A stretch of 64,000 nucleotides of DNA from Cannabis sativa (lineage: Eukaryota > Streptophyta > Magnoliopsida > Rosales > Cannabaceae), in contig NC_083607.1 in NCBI RefSeq assembly GCF_029168945.1, positions 42,145,257 to 42,209,256 of the forward strand. The letters run 5' to 3'. A model generated the notes under the pieces. It made no database searches. It saw only the letters and a program-made list of their open reading frames with translations, and was not told where the DNA came from. Shown in pieces: positions 47,434-58,837 of this stretch (position 1 is the first letter of the stretch; every line of letters begins with the position of its first letter). A program made the translations under genes and the position numbers.

Positions 47434-49398
47434 CTACTGGTAATATTTTCTGAGGTGATCGGCGTTCCAGGCTCTTGGGACGGTGGTTCCGTCCATTCTT
47501 TTTAGTTTGTAAGTGCCGGAACCGATTTCGTCCTCGATCTCATATGGTCCTTCCCAATTTGGTCCAAGTACCCCCACTCCGGGTTCTTGGGTGGCTGGAA
47601 AAACCCTTCTTAGGACCATATCCCCAATAGCGAATTTCCTGCTTTTAACCTTGGAGTTAAAATACTTGGTCACCTTCTTTTGATAAGCAGCCATCCGTAT
47701 TTGAGACTCATCCTGGAGTTCTTCGACTTGATCCAAAGCCTCTTGGAGCAGTGCCTGATTGGTGGCCGGATCATAAGTCGTCCTCCTGTGGGATGGGAAT
47801 AATGTTTCCACCGGGACCATTGCTTCACAACCGTACGCCATTGAGAACGGCGAGTGACCGGTTGTGGTTCTGGGGGTCGTCCAGTAGGCCCACAATACCC
47901 TTGGCAATTCTTCAGGCCAGTTATTTTTACAGGCCAGTAGCTTCTTTTTCAAGGTGACCTTTAGGATTTTATTGACTGCTTCCGCCTGGCCGTTTGTTTG
48001 AGGCCGGGCTACCGCGGAGAAGCTTTTTACTACTCCGTGTCGGTTGCAAAAGTCAGTAAATTCCTCGCAATCAAATTGCTTTCCATTGTCTGAGACTATT
48101 TTGTGAGGCAAGCCGTATCGACACACTATGTTTTTGATAACAAAGTCCAATGCCTTCTTAGCAGTTATTGTCTTCATAGGCTCAGCCTCTGTCCACTTGG
48201 TGAAGTAGTCCACTGCCACTATTGCATACTTTACCCCTCCTTTTCCCGTAGGTAGAGACCCAATGAGATCTATTCCCAAGACCGCGAAGGGCCAGGGGCT
48301 GGTCATCAAAGTGATCTCATTTGGAGGGGCTCTCGGTATGTTCGCGTACCTTTGGCACGAGTCACACTTTTGGACATAGTCTATACAATCTTTTTTCATT
48401 GTTGGCCAGAAGTACCCTTGCCTCAATATTTTCTTTGAGAGGCTGGGTCCTCCCGTATGATCTCCACAGAACCCTTCATGGACCTCTAGCATGATTTGTC
48501 TAGCTTCAGGGTCCGATACACACCTTAAATAAGGCATGCTGAGTCCTCTCCGGTAGAGAATGTGGTCCATCATTACATAACGATGAGCTTGATACTGAAT
48601 CTTTCGAGACAGTGCCCTCTCTTGGGGCAACTCACCTGTGGTTATGTACTTTATGATGGGGACCATCCAGCCGGGTTCTTGCCCAACCGTTTGTGTGGTC
48701 TCTTTTATTTTGATGCTTGGCTCTGCCAAGCGTTCCACTGGTACTACCCCCAGTTCTTCGATTTCACTGTGCGAGGCTAACTTAGCCAGACAGTCCGCAT
48801 GAGCATTCTTCTCTCGGGGGATTCTTTCTACTTTGTAGTCCGTGAACTCGTGGAGCAGTTCTCGGACTATTGCTACGTACGCGGCCATCCACTCGCCGCG
48901 AGTTTGGTATTCTCCAGAAACTTGGTTTACGACCAGCTGAGAATCACTGTAGACTTCCACTCTCTTGGCTCCTACAGCTTTAGCCAATTTTAGCCCTACT
49001 ATTAGGGCCTCATATTCGGCTTCATTATTCGAAGCTGTGAAGTTGAATCGGAGTGCCGCCTGGAGCCGCAATCCAGTAGGTGATATCATAGCCACTCCGG
49101 CTCCTGAACCGTTCTCATTAGAAGCTCCGTCCACAAATACTCTCCAAGTGGGGATTGGTGGCTCCGGTGTATTGGCTGTTGCCTCGGCTTCATTGCATTC
49201 GGTGATGAAGTCTGCCAAGGCTTGGCCTTTTATGGAAATCCGGGGCACGTAATGTAAGTCGAATTGACTCAGCTCCATCGCCCACTTGAGGAGTCTTCCG
49301 GATGCTTCAGGCTTCTGGAGAACTTGCCGGAGCGGATGATTGGTCAAGATTCTGATCGGATGGGCTTGGAAGTATGGTCTCAACTTCCTTGATGCCAT
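47434..49398 (-). pseudogene. Tat pol: RNase H end, second RNase H, integrase
   Basis: 654 codons open on the minus strand. The first about 60 residues finish the RT-linked RNase H region ([31 protein letters not shown]). Then comes a separate, plant-like RNase H (WRVFVDGASNENGSGAG, NNEAEYEALIVGL, VEVYSDSQLVVNQV) with Asp, Glu and Asp all present; this extra domain is a Tat-lineage hallmark. The integrase follows with an intact HHCC finger (HEGFCGDH..CDSC) and D-D-E core (GIDLIGSLP, SDNGKQF, TNGQAEAVNK), ending ADHLRKYYQ with no chromodomain. The start is not native; a frameshift near 49410 separates it from the RT frame. Confidence 0.93.
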
Positions 49399-50968
49399 CG
49401 GGGAGGCGTAATACTAATTTTTCAATGACCGGGTACCTTGTCTCGGCCCCTACCATGCGCTTACTAACATAGTACACGGGGTGCTGAATTTTTTCTTCCT
49501 CCCGGACCAGTGCAGCGCTGACCGCATGCTCGGAGACGGCCAAGTAAAGGAACAAGTCTTCTCCAAGGACGGGTTTTGATAGGATAGGAGGTTTGGCCAT
49601 GTGGTCTTTTAACCTTTTGAATGCCTCCTCGCATTCATCTGACCATTCGAACTTTTGGCATTTCTTCACTATGTTGAAGAAGGGTATGCACTTGTCCGTG
49701 GACCGTGAGATAAAGCGGCTCAGTGCGGCTACCTTTCCGGTCAAGCTCTGCACGTCCTTATGATTCTTGGGGGATGGCATGTCCAGGAGAGCTTGGATTT
49801 TCTCCGGGTTCTCTTCGATCCCCCTTTGGCTGACTATGAAGCCCAGGAATTTTCCCGACTTGACCCCGAAGGTGCATTTTTTCGGATTGAGCTTCATGCC
49901 GTATCTCCGGACGACTTCGAAACATTCTTCTAAGTCGCTTGCATGGCTGTTGCATGCTTTGGATTTGACGAGCATGTCGTCTACATATACCTCCATGTTT
50001 CGTCCCAGGAGGCTTTTAAACATCCGGTTAACCATTCTTTGATAGGTTGCTCCGGCATTTTTCAGTCCGAAAGGCATGACTAGGTAACAGTATACCCCCT
50101 TATCGGTCCTGAAGCTAGTGCACTCCTGGTCTGCCGTATGCATTTTTATTTGGTTGTACCCAGCATAGTCATCCATGAAAGACAGCAGCTTAAATCCGGA
50201 CGTGGCGTCTACCATCTTGTCGATCCTGGGCAGCGGAAAGCACTCCTTTGGGCAGGCTTTGTTTAGATCTGTGAAATCTATACACACCCGCCAAGTCCCG
50301 TTCGGCTTGGGCACCAGGACCGGATTGGCCAGCCATTCCGGATAATACACGTCGCGGATCATGCCATTGGACAAGAGTTTGTCCACCTCTTTCTCTAAGG
50401 CCTCGGCTTTCACCGAGTCGAGCGGGCGTCTCTTTTGCTGTATAGGGGGCATGTCCGGGTTGACATTGAGTACATGGGTGATGACATGAGGGCTGATGCC
50501 GGTCATGTCTTCTTGGTGCCATGCAAAGATGTCGATGGCGCCCTTCAGTGTTTTTATTATTTTATCTTTTTCCTCCGGATCCAGGCTCTTCCCTATCCGG
50601 AGTACTTTGGTGGAGTCGTCGGCGCACACTGGTATTTCTTCGACGTCCTCCATTGGTTCCACGACCCTTTCGGACCCTATGCGAGGATCCAACTCATCCT
50701 CTTCAGCCTTCTCTATCTCAGGGGGCCCCCGGACCATGAGTACTGGTAAGTGGGTGGCAACATTGTAACATTGCCTGGCCTCTCCCTGATTTCCCCTCAC
50801 CGTTCCGACTTCGGCTTCCTGGGTAGGGAATTTTAGGCATAGATGTCGGATTGAAGTAATTGCACCAAAGTCGACGAGGGCCGGTCGGCCTAGGATTGCG
50901 TTGTAGGCTGTTGGACAGTCTACCACCACGAAGGTGCAATACTTAAATGTGCTCTGGGTATCCGGCAT
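49307..50968 (-). pseudogene. Tat pol: protease end and reverse transcriptase
   Basis: 553-codon open segment. It begins inside the protease-RT linker ([10 protein letters not shown]), then shows the [56 protein letters not shown], and the catalytic YVDDMLVKS near 49985. Thumb and connection regions follow, with [16 protein letters not shown]. The last about 30 residues are out-of-frame text after an indel near 49410. The catalytic residues look intact in this copy. Confidence 0.93.
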
Positions 50969-52062
50969 AGGGTAACTGGGAGCCTGACTTTTCCCATCGG
51001 GATTAGCGTCGTCCCGTTAAACCCTGTGAGCTGTGATCCACTAGGCGAGAGGTCCCGGTCGGTCAACCCTATCGCAGTGAAGGCTTCTTTGAAGAGCAAG
51101 TTCACGGAACTCCCATTGTCAATCAGGACCCTAGCCACCACCTTATTTGCGATGGGGGTCTCTATGACCAGCGGGTCGTGGTGAGGAAAACGCACCGTCT
51201 TGGCGTCTTCCTCTGTGAACGTTATGGGCTGGTCCATTAGCCGGGGCCTTTGAGCCGGGAGTTGAGTAACCTCCCACACCTCACTGTGTCTTGCGGCCTC
51301 GGCATATCTTTTTTGCTCCTTGCGAGTGTTTCCTCCGATATGGGGACCTCCGGAGATCATGGCTACCCGTCCATTAGGCCGGGGCGGTAGTCCGGGGATA
51401 TGCTGGGTGTCACCTGCGGGAGCAGCTGGAGGCAATACTCCTGCTGTACCCCCTGGCGTTCCCGGAGGCATACCCCCGGCCACCTGCCCTGGATTAAGGT
51501 GGGGCAACCTATTTTTGATCCACTCATAGAGGTGGCCCAAACGGATCAAATTTTCAATCTCGTCTTTGAGATTTTTACACTCATTGGTGCTATGACCAAT
51601 GTCGTTGTGGTACTCGCATCTTTTACTCGGATCTCTCCGGGAGCTATCTTTGTACAACGGCTGGGGCCTCCGGTAGTGCGTATTTTGCCTAGTGGCAAAA
51701 TATACACGTTCCTGAGAGTCCGTGAGCTCTGTGTACTGAGTATATTGGGGTGTGTACCCCTTCTTTTGGCGCTTCTCTCCCGTTCGGGTGCTGCCCTTGG
51801 AGGACCTTTTGCTCCTTGACCCCTGGGTAGGGCCTGCTAAGCTAGCAGTCGGGGCGGCCTGTGAAGGAGTTCGTCCATTCACCCCGGACGGGTTGCCGTA
51901 ATGGGAAGATGCCGGTGCCAAAGCTTGACCCTGGCTGTATCCGGGAGTAGCGGAGAACTGTATGCCACTTACTGGTGGAGTTGCGGTCGGGACAGTACCC
52001 GAGGGCGACACTCCTGGCATGTATCCTGCTATCCCGGTGGGATAGTAGCCTCCGTAAGCCAC
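50920..52062 (-). pseudogene. Tat gag C-terminus and protease
   Basis: 380-codon segment in the same frame as the upstream gag piece but separated from it by a TGA at 52099-52101. It has a Gly/Pro/Ser-rich linker, a basic patch (GSRSKRSSKGSTRTGEKRQKK), a zinc-knuckle-like CEYHNDIGHSTNEC, then the aspartic protease motif VLIDNGSSVNLL. In most gypsy elements the protease triad is D-S/T-G; here it reads D-N-G, as in many Tat/Athila proteins. A frameshift near 50940 separates it from the RT frame. Confidence 0.9.
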
Positions 52063-52098
52063 GATCTGGGCTTCTTCGAGGTTAATATATTTTTGGAC

Positions 52099-52884
52099 TC
52101 ACTTCTGGAAGTCCTGAAGGCTAGCAGCGCCTTCTTGCTGCAACTCGTTCCAGAAGGGAGTCCCAGTGCGGATTCCTGCTTGGAGAAGCGCAAGTTGTTG
52201 TCCGTCGTCGACCTTCTTGGTCTTCGAGGCTTCCTCTCGGAACCTCTTGATGTAATTCTTCAAGGTCTCGGTGGGCAGTTGCTTGATGTTAGTCAAGGCA
52301 CTAACCTCCAAGTTGACCTTCCTGGCAGCAACAAATTGTCTCCGGAAGTTAGTTTGGAGTTTGTTCCAGCAACCCACCGATCCTGGTTCCAATTTTTTGA
52401 ACCATTCCTCTGCTGATCCGCTCAGAGTGAGGGGGAAGCACAAGCATTTGGCGTCATTGCTGACCCGCATGACTGTCATGACACGGTTGAACCGTGACAA
52501 GTGATCACTGGGGTCGGAGTTCCCAGTATATGCCGCCATTTCGGGCATCTTGAAGTTTTTAGGGAGCTCCGCCTCCAGGATATGTTTGGCACAAGGCTCC
52601 CGATCCTCACTGTCCGAGTCAGAGTCGTCTCCCTTCTGCCTCCGGGAGACTCGAGCAATATCTTTTCGAAGTATGGCAAGTTCCGCCATAATCCCTTCGT
52701 TTACAGTACCCGAGGAGACCACGGGCCTGTATCTTTTTTGGTCAAGGTGATCCCGGAGGTCACCTTGATTCCCATTGATTTGATTTCTCAGATCAATGGG
52801 AGGACATCTCTGTCCTCTTCTTCCTCTACCCCGGTTCCTGGTGCACGGAAACGCTTTTCCGGTCCCCTCGATCCTGAGGGCCAA
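52099..52884 (-). pseudogene. Tat gag capsid region
   Basis: 261 codons. The first about 20 are out-of-frame text; authentic gag starts near the RGRGRRGQRCPP stretch. The retrotransposon gag domain is clear: YTGNSDPSDHLSRFNRVM, CFPLTLSGSAEEWFKKL, NFRRQFVAARK, LPTETLKNYIKRFREE. Ends at a TGA that interrupts the frame; the reading continues VQKYINLEEA directly after the stop. Confidence 0.9.
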
Positions 52885-53431
52885 GACTCCCTCTTTGGGG
52901 CTTGCCCCTCTGCGGACCTTTCCCTTTAGGGAAATCTGAGCGGACCCTTCGCGGATCCTGCACCTTTTTCTTTCGCCCAGGGGTAGAAGTAGGGTTTTTT
53001 GTTTGGTTTTCCTCAGCAGGGTGCCTTATAGGGCTAGGTTCCCTAGGTCTTTGCTGCTGGGAGTTAGGCGAAGACGTCGCTGGCTCCCCGTCGAGCCCAG
53101 CTGCCATCGCCTTGGGATGCACGTGAATACCAGCTGCCTCCATGGCTTTCTGCATGGCTAGCATCACTTCCTGCATTTTTTGATTTTGCACTTTCTGAGC
53201 TTCGATCTCAGTTTCATGATCGATAGCTTTTTGTCTAAGGAGTACCAACTCCGAGTAACTTCCTCCGTCATAGGCATACTCGTCGAGGTGTTCCTCGTAG
53301 TTCTCGTCGGGAACTATTTCTTCTTCTTCTTCCTCGGACTCCTCTGCTGCCCTTGAGGCTACATCTTCCTCATTGGGATCTTGAGCGTCTTCTAGAGGGC
53401 GAGGATGACGTGTAGCTCTTGTCTCCACCAT
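52826..53431 (-). pseudogene. Tat gag N-terminus
   Basis: ATG at 53431, 64 bp inside the 5' LTR, starting MVETRATRHPRPLEDAQDPN. A strongly acidic EESEEEEEEIVPDE run is followed by a short helical segment (ETEIEAQKVQNQKMQEVMLAMQKAMEAAG) and a Pro/Ser/basic linker. A frameshift near 52860 shifts into the capsid frame. In an intact element this would be the N-terminus of gag. Confidence 0.85.
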
Positions 53432-53473
53432 TGTTGTGAAGTCAAATGCTTGTTATGTAGCAGCTTTCCTCAG

Positions 53474-53491
53474 CTCTCAATGAAAGCACCA
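53474..53491 (-). promoter_or_regulatory. Primer-binding site of the Tat element
   Basis: On the minus strand, 3 bp after the 5' LTR: TGGTGCTTTCATTGAGAG. It starts with the TGG expected for pairing with a tRNA CCA end. I do not assign the tRNA. Confidence 0.75.
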
Positions 53492-53494
53492 AAA

Positions 53495-54275
53495 TGTTGA
53501 CCGAGGTTTTCGGCAACTATTAAAATATGATTATAATAAAGAGCTGTAAGAAAGTGAGATGAAGATTTTTTACGTGGTTGGGGCGTTAATGAGCCTTAGT
53601 CCACGAGCCTCTGTTATTAATGGATGTATTTAATACAGATTCTACACTTGAGAGAATGTTTTTCTCTTAAATACAGAGAATGTTCTTGGTGAGTATTTTC
53701 TCTTCTTGCTCTTTTGCAAACCAAGATTCTCGACCCCATTAAATGAGCTTTGAGGGGGTATTTATAGTGTTTTGGTGGGGTAATCCCTAGAATTTTTCTT
53801 ACACATGTATCTGTAAGTATCCATAAAGTTGGGCATTTCCAATGAATATACCATGGGTGATGCATGGTCAAATCCCTAGGTGCTATAGGGCTTTTATGAA
53901 GAATGTCCTTTTTGCTTTGTGATTGACGTGACTCTTCGCAGAGTAGCCGTCGCTAGACTTAAATGATCATTACTATAGCGCTGCTGTTCGGGGGTTGTGC
54001 CGTCAGACTTTATTGCGTGTTACAGTCTCAACACCCTTCCTCCCATGCAGCATTAAATGCGACTTGATTGCTCGGGAGAGACCTGACATATCCCGGAGAG
54101 CCTTCACGCTATACTAGCTTCCTGGAGTACCTTGTACTCCGGGTGCCTCCTCCGGGACCCATGCTAACAACGCTTCCTTGTGGCGCACAAAGACTTAGTA
54201 CATGTTTACAAGTTATCTGATCCACGTGTCCCCTCTCGACTGGTCCACATGTTTTGGGCGAATTCTGGAGCAACA
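53495..54275 (-). repeat. Tat element 5' LTR (right copy)
   Basis: 781 bp, nearly identical to 41952-42733. Next to TSD GGTTC at 54276-54280. Confidence 0.93.
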
Positions 54276-54280
54276 GGTTC

Positions 54281-55663
54281 AAATGGTGATTTTGAAATTG
54301 ATGGGCTGTTAGGTTTAGTTAGGTTTAGGGTTCGAATTTTAGGGTCCTTTTAAGTTGATTTTAACTCCTTGCAGCTGGTTTTAATTGGTGTTAATGTTTC
54401 CATTTTGAGCTTTGAATTCAAAGCTTTGAGCTTTAATGGCATAAATTGATTTGGTGTGTTTTTCTGTGAAATACTGGCTGAGTTTTATTGTATATGCATT
54501 GTTTAGGAGCTCTGGAAAGTTTGGTAACATTTGGTGGAAAATTGAGCAATGGAGGAGGTGTTTTGGGATTACTGGTGCAAACCGGCTAGCCAGTTTGTAA
54601 TGCCACAAAAACCGGCTAGCCGGTTTTGGCAAAAATCCCGAGCACTTCGTTTTCTCAATTTTTGTCCATTTCAGTGCCTCGGTTGGGTGTTTCCCCATTT
54701 CCAGAGTTAGAATGACCCCTTTAGAGTATAGCAGAACCTAGGGTTTTGGTTTTGGGTTCCCCGGGATTAGGGTTTTAATCATGTGACTTACCCGGTTTCA
54801 AAATGTGATTAGGGCATCCATCTAGCACGAGAATTCCGTTCGTGCCTGGCCACACTTGAATTCGGAAAACAGGTAAGAACTGTGTATAATGTATGATGTG
54901 ATTATCTGAATGTATGTATGTGTTAATATGTATACATGCTCATTTGTTGTGATTCTTACACTACCAACACTTGTATGGTTGCGGTGCAAAGTGCATTGGT
55001 AAGGTGTAAGATGTTTGAAAGTACGTCATGGTGTTACCAGCACTTGTACGGGAAGGTACAAGGTGTCTGTGGTACAACACTAGATAGTACTCAAGGTGCG
55101 GTCATACCCTACCTACACTAGTACGAAGGTATACTGAGTGCATGTGGTACATGGTACATGGTCGTTTCCTAGTTAGAACGTTCATACTCATCTGTTAAGC
55201 CCTGTAAATAGGTGTATGGGCGCCTATTTACAGGTCGGAAATTATATGATATGTTATATGCATTTCTTACTGAGTCTGTTGACTCACAGTTTCTGCTTCC
55301 ATGTGTAGGTAAAGGAAAGGCGAAGGTTGAACAGGAGTGAACCTGAGCTCGGGTGAGATTGTACATGTCAAGCAGCGCGACCTGGAGTGTTGGGTCTCGG
55401 GACATCTGGGAGTTGTATTTTGAAAGTCGTTGTGCGACCTGTAAATCTGTATATTTTGGAATGTATGCTTGAAAAGTAAATTTTATAAAGTTTAAAAAAA
55501 AAACGGGATCCCAGCATTTGTAAATATTTTATTAAATTACAAAGTTTAGTATTTAATGCAAAAGTTTTAATTTGACACGTTTTTCGAGAAATTTCTTTGA
55601 TTAGCAAAGATTGCACAATAATTGAAAAAGCACTGTAGCGTGCCTTAGCATTAGGGCGTTACA
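54281..55663 (+). repeat. Tekay 3' LTR, right part
   Basis: Last 1383 bp of the LTR begun at 41265; the total is about 2070 bp, against 2076 in the 5' LTR. A small region near 54840 (cgttcgtgcctggcc versus cgttcaggtcggcc) differs as a block. Followed by TSD CCCAC. Confidence 0.95.
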
Positions 55664-56510
55664 CCCACTCTAACAACACAATTTATTTTTTATCCAATCT
55701 TGAGGAGGTGGAGACCAGGTCTCCCTCAAGATCGGCGTAGGATTGGGCAAGAGAGAATCATGTAACTCTACAAAAGAAGTACAAATATTGTCAATACATT
55801 TCAACACATCAGGAGGAGAATTATTCTGAACCCTTTCATTGCGCGTCCTTCATATGGTGTCAACAACATTTAAAGCATAAAGAAAGACGTCCTCAACTTT
55901 GATCTCCCTATTTCTAAGATCCCAAATAAATTTCACCCAGTCCCAAACACGAATACCAGTATCACAAACAAAGTAGATCCCCTAAGGTGAAGATCGCCAT
56001 AAATGTAGCGCCACCTCACGAGAAAGAAACAAATGTTCAATAGATTCATCCCTCAGCCCACACAAAGGACAACTTGTATCCTCAATCTGAAATCGTCTCC
56101 TACTCTCAGATCTAACAGGGAGCGCATTAGACAGGATGCACCACCAAAGGACCTTATGATGCTCCAAAAATTTTCTATTCCAAAGTGACGGAGCAACCTC
56201 ACAGTGAGGGGCTCTTTCCAAAGCCTGTGTCAGGTAAGCTGATTTGCACGAGAACTGTTCGTTGCTTTCCAATGTCCAAATCCATCTATCTTTACCTTGG
56301 CCACCTTTTAAGATTGCAGAAACAGTCTCATGATCAAAAAGACTGTTTAACTTATGGACATCCCACCCTCCACTTGATAACAAGAGATCAGCTACACTAT
56401 TGTGATCCGTTACAACAGCACCATTCGGTTTCAGGACAAAACCTTTACAATAAGGAATCTAAGGATCTCTCCAAATACTAGTATTCCTACCATTAGAGAT
56501 CTTTTTAAAG
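55664..56510 (-). pseudogene. LINE ORF2 zinc-binding region, 5' half of the split LINE
   Basis: Minus strand, running 56510 to 55664 and continuing at 34268. The start GRNTSIWRDP and a block to 56384 lead into the zf-RVT domain (56383-55982): WTLESNEQFSCKSAY, WNRKFLEHHKVLWWCILSNALPVRS, CPLCG, ESIEHLFL. In-frame stops occur near 56460 (TAG), 55982 (TAG) and 55850 (TGA), after which the region before RNase H is still readable (WDLRNREIK, RVQNNSPPDVL). The RT is missing, consistent with 5' truncation near 56510. Non-functional. Confidence 0.88.
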
Positions 56511-58726
56511 GCCCCTTTATTGTACCTATTTTAATTTTTACCTTTCTTTTAGTAGTCTTTAATTTATACTCACTTTTCTAAATTTTGTTCCCGTTATACC
56601 CTTAGATTAATGAAAAGAAATAGAATTCAATTACATCTCCAAATAACACGATAACCTCTGCCACCTTCCTTCCTTTTTCGAATAGTCGACGATTCTGGCC
56701 CAGCCTTTCGTCTTTTGTGGGCGCACATTTTCACGCTCATCCCTTAGTCGACGACTCAACTCAGTCCTCCATGTACGGTCGATAAGGTGCCCAAAGTAGA
56801 GTTTCTCCATATTAGTTATAAAAGTGAAGCAGGGTACTTATTTGGAGGATGTGGTAATAGATAAGCATAAAGCATGTAATGTGATGTTGATTGGAGATGA
56901 CAAAGATAAGAAAATTGATTCTGATAGTAAGAATTATATTTTTCTTAATGCTTGAATTTGCTTACTTTTTTTTTTCTTATTATAATTAGATTATAGGAAT
57001 TTAAGATGCCTTCTAATTTTCAAAAACTCATCATGTTAATATTCATTTAAAGTGTCATACTCAGGATCGTATTGATACTAGTTTTGTATAACCATGTTCC
57101 ATGTGAAGCCCCTTTTGATATGATTAGGTTCAAATTTATACATTTTAAGTCTTTAATTGTAGGCATAAAATTAATTTAATTAATTATTTTCATGATTTTA
57201 ATTATAAAATTATTTTAAATGGAAATATTTAATTTATAAAAAATTTATGTGCTATTTTTCATATTTGGTGTACAAATTGATGAAATAGAAAGAAGATGAC
57301 AAGCCCAATTCTTTCTCACTTTTCCATTCTTCGAATGGGCCTCAAGACTCACTAAGGCCGAATGACCCATTGTTTCTTTTGTCTTACATGACACAAAATT
57401 GGGAGATTCTCTTGCATTTTCATCTATTGTTCTTTATGAAATTAATTAGTTGGGCTACTTCTCTCAACTTTGTCCACTACCCCTATTTATTGAAAAATCA
57501 ACCAACACAATAATGAAAGGGATTCGGCAGTGGCACACACGTTCAGGAAATGACATGATCTTATCAGCAATACATGTTCCACGTCCCCAAGTATATCACA
57601 CCAACAAGAATAATAATTTATACATGATCTTATTTGGAAGTGACTTACTCAGCTTTTTATGCCACTATCTCCATTGCTCTTTTCACAAATATTACAAAAA
57701 TGGAAAATAAGTTACACTATAAAATAAAGCTTAGGCAACAAAGAAAAGTATCAGATTTTAGAGAGAGTAAAAATTATTTTGTCATTTTATTTTTCTCTCT
57801 TATTATTATTTAATCTATACTTATTTTAGTGACAAGAATGAGTGTATTAAAATAGTAATATTTGTGAGGTTAGAGTGTAGTTTTTGGAATTCTTATTTCT
57901 ATTATTGATATTGATTCTTTTGTGCTTCATCTCCATATCTAATTTTTCTTCCAAAATTAATGGTATCTTTTATATAAGTTCAGTCATGTTTTTCTTATGT
58001 AAGTTAGACTATTAATGTTTTGGTATATTTATTATATTGTATGTCGTTTGTGCATTCTGCCAATAGTGGTATTTTGTCGATTTATGATATATAATATGAT
58101 ATGCTGTGAGATTAGAAGTAAGATTCAATTTATGCAAGATTAATTAATTTGTGCTTTTAACATATATATCTTGCAGTTGTAATTAATGGTATAGAATTGC
58201 AACTGCGTTCGAATTAATATCGGTATTAGAATAAGATTTGTATAACTACATTTCTACCTTACCAAACTCTTTATCTGATCAACTTTCTCACCTCATCATT
58301 TTTAATTCATTCCAATTTTTATCTTTTTCTATTTATACTAATCTTTAGTAGTAATTTACCTCCCTGTGGATACGACATAGCCTGTTTACTACCGCGACCA
58401 CAGTGTAACTAATTGGGCGACATCATGATAGCATCTGACTGAGTCAAGCTGAACCACATAGTTTATGTGCCACCATATGAATTTCATTACAGTTATAACC
58501 ACAAATTATATGCCCTTTTATATATGACTTAGATTTTATATAGCTTGAATAGACATTAGTTTGATACAGCTACATACGATTATAGGTTTCTTTCCCATTT
58601 CTATTTTGAAGCACTTGCCTGGAGTTGAAAAAAATCCAAATTACTGCTTCTAACCAATCTCGATTTTTTCACTGCATTTTGACTTTGATCACGTGCTTTT
58701 TGCTAATTCATTTTTTTTTTTTGCAG
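56511..58726. other. AT-rich spacer without recognisable genes
   Basis: About 2.2 kb. A moderately GC-rich patch (56640-56800, gtcgacgattctggcccagcc) has no readable protein. The stretch 56515-56610 resembles 26660-26720 (ttttacctcctttt, ttgtccc..tataccc) and could be a shared small repeat. Nothing else seen. Confidence 0.5.
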
Positions 58727-58837
58727 GAACTTCTAATTGATCCAAATCCTTCAAGTCCTGCAAATGTTGATGATTCTCAGCTGTATCAACATGATAATTT
58801 GGCTTACAACAAGTATGTTAATGGTACCACTAATTGA
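58727..58837 (+). pseudogene. Exon-like fragment similar to the RAD6/UBC2 E2 C-terminus
   Basis: Preceded by a textbook acceptor (T-run then ttgcag, AG at 58725-58726). The 36 codons begin ELLIDPNPSSPANVDDSQLY and end in a stop at 58835-58837. The pattern xLLxDPNPxSPAN.. is the helix after the active-site region of RAD6-type ubiquitin-conjugating enzymes. The family's last helix residues are not conserved after ..AYNKYV, and no catalytic Cys exon was found upstream. It is either a captured or decayed gene fragment, or the last exon of a gene whose other exons I failed to see. Confidence 0.4.

Larger units (their letters stand above)
41952..54275 (-). mobile_element. Ty3/gypsy Tat-lineage element with antisense gene
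   Basis: LTRs at 41952-42733 and 53495-54275 (TGTTGACC...GCAACA), TSD GGTTC at 41947-41951 and 54276-54280. Gag and pol read on the minus strand, so the right LTR is the 5' LTR. The RT motif YVDDMLVKS, a second RNase H domain after the RT-RNase H, and the lack of a chromodomain point to the Tat lineage. Between pol and the 3' LTR lies a 4.7-kb region with a gene on the opposite strand (43829-46961). By eye the LTRs differ by seven substitutions and one 1-nt indel, so the insertion is young, yet gag-pol carries several lesions. Confidence 0.95.
34269..55663 (+). mobile_element. Ty3/gypsy chromovirus of Tekay/Del type, split by a Tat element
   Basis: LTRs begin TGTAATGACCGC and end GCATTAGGGC(A/G)TTACA; TSD CCCAC at 34264-34268 and 55664-55668. 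Internal order on the plus strand is PBS, gag, protease, RT, RNase H, integrase, chromodomain, then the 3' LTR. The 3' LTR is cut at 41951 by a Tat-lineage element with TSD GGTTC. Without that insert the element is about 9 kb. Gag has a frameshift and RT an in-frame stop, so this copy cannot make its proteins. Confidence 0.95.

Noticed and set aside
50190..53126. Open frames on the plus strand opposite Tat gag-pol
   Set aside because: Shadow frames with low-complexity text; unlike 43829-46961 they lack a promoter, splice signals and domains.
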